7,259 nucleotides of DNA from Chloroflexota bacterium (GTDB taxonomy: Bacteria > Chloroflexota > Chloroflexia > JAMDCE01). How positions within the stretch are numbered: position 1 is the first letter of the stretch; each line of letters opens with the position of its first letter. The position numbers and the translations under genes were made by a program. Where the stretch lies: contig JAMDCE010000018.1 in the NCBI GenBank assembly GCA_023489135.1, positions 1-7,259 on the forward strand, in the 5' to 3' direction. Under the pieces are notes generated by a model. It made no database searches, was not told where the DNA came from, and was given only the letters and a program-made list of their open reading frames with translations. Positions 1 through 5,269 of the stretch are shown here, one piece after another.

Positions 1-1
1 C

Positions 2-529
2 TCACCGATACGCACCCTGACCTATGATGGCGATGGTGCGCTTCGTTCGTCCACCAACCAGTCCAACCAGAAGACACACTACGTCACGCCGGACTACCAG
101 GTGAACCTTGCCACGGGCGAGGTATCGGTGTATTATCGCTTCGGCGGCAGGGCGGTAGCGTGGCGCAATAACTCGGGGTTGAGGTACGTCTTGGCCGATC
201 ACCTGTCCTCGAGCCAGGCGGAAGTAGGGGAGAACCAGGCGGAGATGGGCCAGAGAAGATTCTATCCCTTCGGCTCGGACCGGGCCGTGAGCGGGGCAAA
301 CGACATAGCCGACGAGGAGCGCTTCACCGGCCAGCGGAGGATCGAGGCCGGCGAGGGCAACTCCCGCTGCGAACTGTACTACTACGGCGCACGCTGGTAC
401 CTGCCGGGCGTGGGCATCTTCACCCAGCCGGATACCATTGTGCCGGATTATAAGAATCCCCAGGCGTTGAACCGCTTCAGTTATACCTTGAACAATCCTC
501 TGAGGTATAGGGATCCAACCGGGCACTAG
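2..529 (+). CDS. Rhs/YD-repeat protein, C-terminal end of core (5' partial, ends at amber)
   Basis: The frame is open from the window's left edge, so the start lies outside. It encodes the last part of an Rhs repeat-associated core, the shell that encloses a toxin tip. Visible landmarks in order are a YD-type repeat (TYDGDGAL), YYRFGG, LADHLSS, a FYPFG block, RFTGQRR, YYYGARWY, QPDTIVPDYKNPQALNR and the terminal PLRYRDPTGH. In Rhs and TcC proteins, a PxxxxDPxG(L/H) motif of this kind marks the core/tip boundary and the autoproteolysis site. Here the codon just after the His is TAG (527-529). The same frame then continues open to 1246 with a sequence homologous to a tip, so this is half of an interrupted gene. 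Over codons 71-526 it differs from the third core copy at only 15 of 152 residues by my count. Core identity is secure; whether the truncated product is made or functions is unknown. Confidence 0.88.
   Translation, partial: SPIRTLTYDGDGALRSSTNQSNQKTHYVTPDYQVNLATGEVSVYYRFGGRAVAWRNNSGLRYVLADHLSSSQAEVGENQAEMGQRRFYPFGSDRAVSGANDIADEERFTGQRRIEAGEGNSRCELYYYGARWYLPGVGIFTQPDTIVPDYKNPQALNRFSYTLNNPLRYRDPTGH
71..526 (+). repeat. Rhs core-end repeat, copy A
   Basis: These 152 codons have no indel relative to copy C (6182-6637), with 15 residue differences by my count. Positions 209-283 are identical to 6320-6394 (75 bases). Differences cluster at the RAVSGAND block and in the last 15 codons before DPTGH. 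Confidence 0.9.
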
Positions 530-1246
530 ACGGAGGACGAACTAAAGGAATACCTCGGTGAGGACTGGAAGTCACGCTACTTTGACCCCGACAAGGGCCT
601 GTTCGGCGCGCGACTGGAGTTCGTCGCCTTCCTTAACTCCAAGAACGCCACGGACCTGACCACGCTTGCGGGGATCGCCAGCAGCCTCCAAGCAGCCGAT
701 CAGCTAGCGCGGTTACCGGGCATGGCAGGCATAGTCAGGCGGGCTGATGCACTGATGCTCAGGAGCGGAGTAAGCTTTGGCATCGCGGCCATCGCAGGCG
801 GTGGTGGCGGCGGAGGAACGGAGTTTGTCACAAACCTCCGATCGGGAGAGGCGAGTGTATTCGTCGACACTCAGGCTCAATTGGAGGCTGGTGTCGACCT
901 CGGCCTCGCAATGAACTATTCCTTCGGCCTGATCTACGGCCTGCCGAGCAACGCTACCTACTCGGGCGTGTTTTGGGGGTCTGGGGGTAGTGCGGTGTTC
1001 GGCGTCGGGCCGACCGGTGCAGTATCAGCGGGCATGCCTGGTGGGCTGAGGGGCGATCCTGTGCCCACAGTGTCATCGATTGGGGTGGGGGCCGGACTAC
1101 GTGCGGGCGCGAACGTCAGCGCCAATGTCTCGGCCGCGCTTGAGGTGCGGCGAGACACGGCAGATAGCTCCATATGGCTCCCGGCACTGATTGAGTTTTC
1201 TGCACTGACTTCAAGCATTATGAGAAGCTTGTGGGCTGCGCAGTGA
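530..1246 (+). pseudogene. Gly/Ala-rich Rhs tip domain stranded behind an in-frame amber
   Basis: This is the direct in-frame continuation of the Rhs core after TAG 527-529. It has 238 sense codons, no other stop, and a TGA at 1244-1246. It aligns without difficulty to the tip at 6638-7259: DEL...GxDW..RYF...GLFG.R.EF..FL near the start, then NL.SGE.S.F, then LPSNA(T/S)...FWG and VGPT. The first 80 residues or so look helical. The rest is glycine- and alanine-rich with alternating small and hydrophobic residues and a run of seven glycines, which suggests beta structure or membrane interaction. I do not recognise the family, and no catalytic motif is obvious. An ATG at 722 could restart translation (174 residues), but no convincing Shine-Dalgarno precedes it. 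The intact frame argues for a recent nonsense change, readthrough, or a sequencing error. Toxin function is inferred from position only. Confidence 0.75.
1243..1246 (+). promoter_or_regulatory. GTGA stop/start overlap coupling tip and immunity candidate
   Basis: The tip frame ends in TGA (1244-1246), and a GTG start in another frame begins one base earlier at 1243. Such overlaps usually let terminating ribosomes restart on the next gene. If so, translation of the immunity candidate depends on ribosomes passing the amber at 527, unless it uses its own start signal. A purine-rich GAGAAG lies at 1222-1227. Confidence 0.5.
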
Positions 1247-1773
1247 AAGGGATTGATCGGCAACAAGAGTCATACGAAGGACGGGAGCGGTTCGGCTTTG
1301 TGTGGTGGGGCTGGTTGGTCTGGCGAGGGGGTTTGCTGTTCGTGGCCGCTAACGTGGGCGTGCTGATTACGATCACATACCTTTTCGTCCGGCCCGGACC
1401 GTGGCAGGTTTGGATCGTGTTGCTCCCGCTCTGGGGAGCGTGGCTCTTTATGGTTGCGCTGGGCACCAACACCGCCACTCCGGTTACTTTGGACGCGGAT
1501 GGCCTGTGGATAAGAGTTTTCCTGCGTCCCAAATTCATCCCGTGGCGCGACGTGCAGATGTTGATGTACCGCCGGTTCCCCGGCCACATTGTATACTGCC
1601 GGTACATTAGCCCTGTTCACACGTTTGTTGCAGCGCCAGGGCGACAGTCCTTTGCCCTTGTCCTGGGCTTGGCCCACAGGGAAGAGCTTTTCTGGGAAAT
1701 TCATCGAACTGCATCGCGGGCACACGGGAGCGACATCCCCATCTTGGGATGGACCGGCCGCCAACGTAGGTAG
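1243..1773 (+). CDS. Two-TM protein with bacterial PH-like domain, candidate immunity protein
   Basis: The predicted protein has 176 residues. An N-terminal Trp-rich segment is followed by two hydrophobic helices (about 29-49 and 55-74) joined by a short RPGPW turn, with both ends expected in the cytoplasm. A domain from about 79 to 165 then opens with VTLDADGLWIR and FIPWRDV, wording typical of bPH/DUF304-like membrane proteins. I prefer the GTG at 1243 because it overlaps the upstream tip's TGA as GTGA, a translational-coupling arrangement. A GTG at 1231 would add four residues and sits only about three bases after GAGAAG. Its location directly behind an Rhs tip is the standard place for the cognate immunity gene, and a membrane immunity protein would suit a membrane-acting toxin. 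That role is inferred; the TM segments and PH-like part are visible. The gene is intact although the toxin frame before it is interrupted. Confidence 0.72.
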   Translation: MKGIDRQQESYEGRERFGFVWWGWLVWRGGLLFVAANVGVLITITYLFVRPGPWQVWIVLLPLWGAWLFMVALGTNTATPVTLDADGLWIRVFLRPKFIPWRDVQMLMYRRFPGHIVYCRYISPVHTFVAAPGRQSFALVLGLAHREELFWEIHRTASRAHGSDIPILGWTGRQRR

Positions 1774-1920
1774 CTGATGGATGCGTGTCGTTGCGCAGCG
1801 AATTTGACATGAGCATGAATGGCGCCATAGTTAAGAGCGTGGCTTGCAACCAGTTGAGAAAGCCGCAGAGCATCGTTCTGGGCAACGGGCTGCACCGCTC
1901 GCACCACCCTCTTCTTCGTC
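1774..1920 (+). other. Intergenic stretch, possible decayed coding sequence
   Basis: No convincing gene is present. The + strand frame of the following reading frame is broken by stops at 1810, 1816, 1828 and near 1855. A different frame is open from 1770 to about 1965, with an ATG at 1809, and has a plausible coding look. If the unknown gene at 1921-2313 was once longer, its 5' part may lie here in that other frame, separated by one frameshift between roughly 1880 and 1950. I see no terminator hairpin and no clear promoter. Confidence 0.35.
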
Positions 1921-2313
1921 TTGCACCCCTCGTGGCAGGGCAGCGGTATGCACGCTTGGTTTGATAGAGAGATTTCCACGAGCACCGCGTTTCCCGACGG
2001 CAACCAGCTTGACCGCAACGTCTGGCTCTATGAAATGAACCGCAACATCATGCCTGTGGCAGCTACAGGCCCCGGCGTAGACCTTGGAGACTTCACCCCC
2101 AGAACGCGACGCTGGGCCGCTTACGCGAAGGCGCCGAGTGGCCGGACTTACATCGAGGCTCACAACCGGGATCTCGATCAGGCTCGCAGTGGCGCTGGCC
2201 AGTACTTCAATGACCCCCTCACGGTTAACCAGTGGCCCACCTATATGGCGTTAGTCTTTGCCGGACTTGCTTATGCTTACGAGGGGACGCACGCCTATGA
2301 AGTTCTCAGGTGA
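1921..2313 (+). CDS. Unrecognised protein, possibly 5'-truncated Rhs-tip remnant
   Basis: This is an open frame of 130 codons from a TTG at 1921; the first ATG in frame is at 1948 and gives 121 residues. The frame is actually open upstream to about 1858, with no good ribosome binding site at either start, so the true N-terminus may be missing. The composition is balanced and rich in Trp, Tyr, Asn and Asp, which favours real coding over chance. Readable segments include FPDGNQLDRNVWLYEMNRN, GPGVDLGDF and a C-terminal DPLTVNQWPTYMALVFAGLAY that could be an amphipathic helix. I recognise no family or active-site motif. It ends 17 bases inside the next gene (TGA 2311-2313 against ATG 2297), so the two may be co-translated. 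Lying between two Rhs modules, it could be what remains of another tip, but no Rhs core precedes it. Confidence 0.42.
   Translation: MHPSWQGSGMHAWFDREISTSTAFPDGNQLDRNVWLYEMNRNIMPVAATGPGVDLGDFTPRTRRWAAYAKAPSGRTYIEAHNRDLDQARSGAGQYFNDPLTVNQWPTYMALVFAGLAYAYEGTHAYEVLR
2281..2286 (+). promoter_or_regulatory. Ribosome binding site (GAGGGG) deciding the ATG at 2297
   Basis: GAGGGG ends ten bases before ATG 2297 and is the only good Shine-Dalgarno near the start of the beta-propeller gene. It supports 2297 over an upstream in-frame GTG/ATG-type start at 2258, which would extend the protein by 13 residues deep into the preceding frame. Confidence 0.5.
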
Positions 2314-3322
2314 AACTGCGGTGAGTACCGGCCGCCACTTCAGACCAAGTGCCCTTGCCTTTGTAATACGGGCTGCCTGGTACGCAGGGCGATCCGTGGT
2401 GGTCACGGCAGGTCTGGTGTTGGCGCTGCTGGTTATCCAACAGATCCACTTTAGCACGAGACCGCCGGAAGTTGACCCGGAGTTCTTAGAAGGAAGTCAT
2501 GTGGTAGTTGCCGATGACCTGCGATCACCCTGGGGCCTAGCTGTTGGAGAGAGCGGTGATCTCGTCGCCGTGCTTGCCGGAGGGGAGATGGGCAGCGAAA
2601 TCCTCGTGTTCGGCGTTAACGGCTCGGTTTCGCGCCACCAGGTTCCGGCGCGCTACGCTGATGGCGTGGCCATCGCCCCAAGCGGCGAGATCGTGACGGG
2701 CGATGGGGGGACGCGTGCGGCGCTGTATCGCATCTCGGAGGGCAACGTGACCCGCCAGTATATCGCGGACCTCAATTATGCCACCGCCCTCGCTTTCGAC
2801 GAAGAGGGCTTTGTCCTGGTGGGAACTAGCGACCCCTATGGAGTCAAGAACAGCCGCGTCCTGAAGGTTCTAGGTAATGGGGATGCGGTCACCGTTTACG
2901 ATGGGCTGTACGATCTGGAAGCAATTGCCAGCGCCGGTGGCGGAAGGACTGTTATCGTCGGAACATCGCGATCCCTCCCGACTGCCCCTCACGGTGTGGT
3001 CGTCGAGGTTGATAGATCAGGCTCATCCCGGGTACTAGCCACGGGCATCGATTCCCCCCACGGGGTTGCCGTTGATCCCGAGGGCAACGTGTACGTCGCG
3101 TCGTTCGGCTCCGAGGACTGGCATTTGATCTTGGCGCGCGGCCTACCTCTGATTGTGCCGCGAGGATATGTCGTCCGGATCGGCAAGGATGGAATCGTCA
3201 CGAAGGTGATTGACAATCTCAACAACCCGGCGGGTCTAGCAATCGATAAGCGGGGGAACCTGTACGTCTCCGTTGATTACTCCAAGATTCTCAAGTTTCG
3301 ACTGGCCCAGGTCAAGCGCTAG
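2297..3322 (+). CDS. Membrane-anchored NHL/SMP-30-type six-bladed beta-propeller protein
   Basis: The predicted protein has 341 residues. A short cytoplasmic N-terminus carrying Arg13, Arg16, Arg25 and Arg32 leads into one TM helix at about 33-50, so the bulk should lie outside the membrane. From about residue 75 to 335, roughly six repeats follow the NHL pattern, in which a (P)xGLAV/GVAV segment is followed by D/S-x-x-G-x-hyd-hyd-V strand wording. Examples are SPWGLAVGESGDLVAV, SPHGVAVDPEGNVYVAS and NPAGLAIDKRGNLYVS. NHL propellers bind proteins or ligands, or act as lactonase-like enzymes; I see no decisive catalytic residues. The gene overlaps the end of the preceding unknown frame by 17 bases. 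It stops with TAG at 3320-3322, only about 10 bases before Rhs core homology resumes in the same frame. It could be cargo carried with the unknown frame, perhaps as a surface immunity factor, or an unrelated resident gene. Fold is fairly sure, role unknown. Confidence 0.78.
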   Translation: MKFSGETAVSTGRHFRPSALAFVIRAAWYAGRSVVVTAGLVLALLVIQQIHFSTRPPEVDPEFLEGSHVVVADDLRSPWGLAVGESGDLVAVLAGGEMGSEILVFGVNGSVSRHQVPARYADGVAIAPSGEIVTGDGGTRAALYRISEGNVTRQYIADLNYATALAFDEEGFVLVGTSDPYGVKNSRVLKVLGNGDAVTVYDGLYDLEAIASAGGGRTVIVGTSRSLPTAPHGVVVEVDRSGSSRVLATGIDSPHGVAVDPEGNVYVASFGSEDWHLILARGLPLIVPRGYVVRIGKDGIVTKVIDNLNNPAGLAIDKRGNLYVSVDYSKILKFRLAQVKR

Positions 3323-3331
3323 AGAAGAACG

Positions 3332-3736
3332 CTGTATTATTACATCGGAGGCAAGGCGGTGGCCTGGTGCAGCATCGTGAACGACAACTCGACGCTGCGC
3401 CACGTATTGGCCGATCACCTGTCGTCTACTCACGCCGAGATTGGAGAGAATCAGAGCGGGTTGGGCCAGGGCAGGTACACCCCATTCGGATCGGAGCGGT
3501 CGGTATCGGGCACCATCGCCGACAGGGAGCGCTTCACCGGCCAAAAGCGCATCGATGCGCCAGTTGGCAGTCCACGCAAAGAGCTCTACTACTACGGCGC
3601 GCGCTGGTACCTGCCGGGCGTGGGCATCTTCACTCAGCCGGATACCATCGTGCCAGACTACAAGAATCCCCAGGCGTTGAACAGATACTCTTACGTATAT
3701 AACAATCCTGTCAAGTATGTAGATCCGACAGGCCAC
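3332..3736 (+). repeat. Rhs core-end repeat, copy B
   Basis: The homology starts abruptly near 3332, about ten bases after the propeller gene's stop. It has 135 codons against 133 for the matching part of copies A and C: four extra after AVAW and two missing before the IAD(R/E)E block. It is more diverged overall, but keeps a 32-base stretch (3602-3633) and a 21-base stretch (3662-3682) identical in all three copies. Confidence 0.88.
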
Positions 3737-4429
3737 GCCGCTTCTGATCTACAGTACTACCCAGGCGCCACTGGCTGGTACGACAAAGCCTGGCACGACC
3801 TCTTTGTAAAGACCCACCATCGCGAGCCTTGGGCAGAGGACTACGTCTATCGATTTGTGACTATGGGTCTTCGAGAAGGCTGGACCGGTGAGCAGCTAAT
3901 GCAACCGGTGGTGACCGCCATCGGCGCGGGTTCGGAGCCAAGCGGGCCGGGACTCTGGGCTCAGCCATCCGATCAGACGGGTGTTCAGGAGGCGCGCGAC
4001 GAGTGGCGTCGGGCCCATGCTCGCGGTTATCCGGCCTACGGACAGGCCCCCGACCCTGAATTCTCTGACCGACTGAATCTTGGCACCAACTTCAAGGAGT
4101 ACAGGTGGGGCAAAATTAGGATCATCTCGAACGCAGGGGGTCACGCTGGATGGTTAGCTCGGTTGCTTGGTGGTGAAGGCAACGCAATAACCTTCAGCCC
4201 CAACCTCATCGTTTTTACGGGACTGTTGGATCTCAGCAAGCCGGGCGACATGTGGCACCTCCTGCACGAGTTGAAGCACGTCAGACAGGCACAGGGCCTG
4301 GGTGTGGCTTATTTGCCAATGTACACTGTGATGTCGCCTCTCACCCACGCGTACAATCCCTTCGAGTTTGATGCCAATGCCTTCGCCAATGGCGCTAATA
4401 TCCCTGGCGCGCCCGACAGATGGGACTGA
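3359..4429 (+). CDS. Orphan Rhs core end fused to a zinc-metallopeptidase tip
   Basis: Rhs homology begins near 3332 (LYYYIGG) and the frame is open from 3323. The first available start is GTG 3359, inside the core and with no good Shine-Dalgarno, so it looks like a start-less cassette rather than a free-standing gene. Residues 1-126 are the core end, with LADHLSS, RFTGQKR, YYYGARWYLPG and KNPQALNR, closing in PVKYVDPTGH. Residues 127-356 form a tip unlike the other two. It has an aromatic-rich start, a charged middle (EARDEWRRAHARGYPAYG), then HELKH at 303-307 followed by VRQ, and EFDANAFA at 336-343. HExxH plus ExxANxFA 29 residues later is the ligand and catalytic pattern of gluzincin-type peptidases, and the second motif resembles ImmA/IrrE-family enzymes. 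Predicted ligands are His303, His307 and Glu336, with Glu304 as the catalytic base. Peptidase activity is a strong inference; the target is unknown. A lipoprotein gene follows after 37 bases. Confidence 0.82.
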   Translation: MAWCSIVNDNSTLRHVLADHLSSTHAEIGENQSGLGQGRYTPFGSERSVSGTIADRERFTGQKRIDAPVGSPRKELYYYGARWYLPGVGIFTQPDTIVPDYKNPQALNRYSYVYNNPVKYVDPTGHAASDLQYYPGATGWYDKAWHDLFVKTHHREPWAEDYVYRFVTMGLREGWTGEQLMQPVVTAIGAGSEPSGPGLWAQPSDQTGVQEARDEWRRAHARGYPAYGQAPDPEFSDRLNLGTNFKEYRWGKIRIISNAGGHAGWLARLLGGEGNAITFSPNLIVFTGLLDLSKPGDMWHLLHELKHVRQAQGLGVAYLPMYTVMSPLTHAYNPFEFDANAFANGANIPGAPDRWD

Positions 4430-4466
4430 GACTCTCCAACGTCAGCATAGACCGGAGCGTGAGTGA

Positions 4467-5210
4467 GTGAAGCCACTAATCGTCTTATCGTTCCTGTCGC
4501 TGCTTCTCGTGCTCGTCATCTCGTGCGCGCCCGAGAACCGTGTCACGTTCGTTAACGAGACTGCGGAGGATCTGGAATTCTATACCCAGTCTGACGTGCA
4601 GAATGCTCTCTTGGCCACCAGGACCGTGAGCGCCCAGAGCTCGCTCGTCCACGGCATCTTTCCAGCGGACTACTATTCGTTTCGAGTCGCTGTCACGAGG
4701 CAGGATGGCAATTGGGTGTTCGATCAAAAGTACACGCGGGCCGAACTGGAGTGGGCGCAGAGAAGGATCATCATTTCTTCTCTTGAGACTACGCCCCCGC
4801 CCGCCGACGTGATGGTGATGCCGCCTCTTGATGATTCGCAGAGGCCAGTGTCACCGGCTGTGGTATTCGTCAACGAGACTCACGACACGCTGGAGCTCTA
4901 CACGAAGTCCGACGTAGAGACAGCACTCGCGGGCATGATATCCGTGAAGGCTGAGTCTTCTTGGGAAACGCCTGACCCCCGGTTTGTGTACGGCACGATC
5001 ACGGGGGTCTTCGACTGGTTGCGCGTGGCGGCAACTAGAGAGGATGGCGAGTGGGTGTTCGATCAAACCTTATCATGGGACGAATTGCGGAAGGCTAACA
5101 GGAGGATCGTCGTCTCTTCATTGGAGCCCATAGCCCCGCCGACCAACGTGAGGGTGGTGCCGCGGGAGGGCGCACCCCCACCGGCCTTGCCAAAAGGGGG
5201 ACCGAGGTAG
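4467..5210 (+). CDS. Lipoprotein with two tandem copies of one domain, candidate immunity protein
   Basis: The predicted protein has 247 residues from GTG 4467, with CGGAG at 4453-4457 as the likely ribosome binding site. Residues 1-20 form a lipoprotein signal: Lys2, a Leu/Val-rich core, and a lipobox LVISC with Cys20. Mature residues 26-119 and 132-232 are two copies of one domain. Both share VxFVNET, L(E)xYTxSDV, AL, SS, RVAxTRxDGxWVFDQ, EL..A.RRI and SSLE, and both end in a Pro-rich PPxxVxVxP tail; the second has about seven extra residues after the SS. The protein closes with a Pro/Gly-rich stretch. It should be anchored on the outer face of the cytoplasmic membrane. It comes directly after the metallopeptidase tip, where an immunity gene is expected. 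An exported protein would fit a toxin that attacks surface or envelope proteins, possibly as a double-headed inhibitor. I recognise no named family. Signal and duplication are clear; immunity is inferred from position. Confidence 0.8.
   Translation: MKPLIVLSFLSLLLVLVISCAPENRVTFVNETAEDLEFYTQSDVQNALLATRTVSAQSSLVHGIFPADYYSFRVAVTRQDGNWVFDQKYTRAELEWAQRRIIISSLETTPPPADVMVMPPLDDSQRPVSPAVVFVNETHDTLELYTKSDVETALAGMISVKAESSWETPDPRFVYGTITGVFDWLRVAATREDGEWVFDQTLSWDELRKANRRIVVSSLEPIAPPTNVRVVPREGAPPPALPKGGPR
4542..4823 (+). repeat. Lipoprotein internal repeat, copy 1
   Basis: This encodes residues 26-119, the first of two homologous domains in the lipoprotein. It shares long matching words with copy 2 in both protein and DNA, such as a run around TGGGTGTTCGATCAAA that occurs in both. 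Its SS-to-RVA segment is about seven residues shorter than in copy 2. Confidence 0.8.
4860..5162 (+). repeat. Lipoprotein internal repeat, copy 2
   Basis: This encodes residues 132-232, the second domain. It differs from copy 1 mainly by an insertion giving WETPDPRFVYG between the conserved SS and the RVAxTR block. Substitutions are spread over the whole unit, including third codon positions, so the duplication is not recent. Confidence 0.8.
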
Positions 5211-5269
5211 CGCCCGGCAGCGTTCTTACGCCAGGGCCGGGGCAGGCAACGCAGATTGCACCACGATAA

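Noticed and set aside
2..526. Long minus-strand open frame opposite the first Rhs core end, with similar ones at 3236-3736 and 6317-6745
   Set aside because: They recur because the three core copies are alike. They mirror the real coding strand's codon bias in GC-rich DNA and have no recognisable domains or start signals.
527..529. Genome-wide recoding of TAG as a sense codon
   Set aside because: TAG also closes three other well-formed genes at 1771, 3320 and 5208. At 1771 and 5208, reading through soon meets another stop and adds nothing recognisable. A local nonsense change is simpler.
799..822. Run of glycine codons as a frameshift or slippage site
   Set aside because: The frame is consistent on both sides, and the homologous tip in module C also has glycine-rich stretches, so no shift is needed.
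1607..2163. Overlapping minus-strand frames across the poorly coding stretch
   Set aside because: They overlap the immunity candidate and the unknown frame, disagree with one another, lack ribosome binding sites, and give no recognisable family, although one contains a hydrophobic stretch.
4265..4279. HELKH as an ordinary chance motif
   Set aside because: Chance was considered and set aside because a matching ExxANxFA third-ligand motif follows 29 residues later, at a distance normal for zincins, and the tip position fits an effector.
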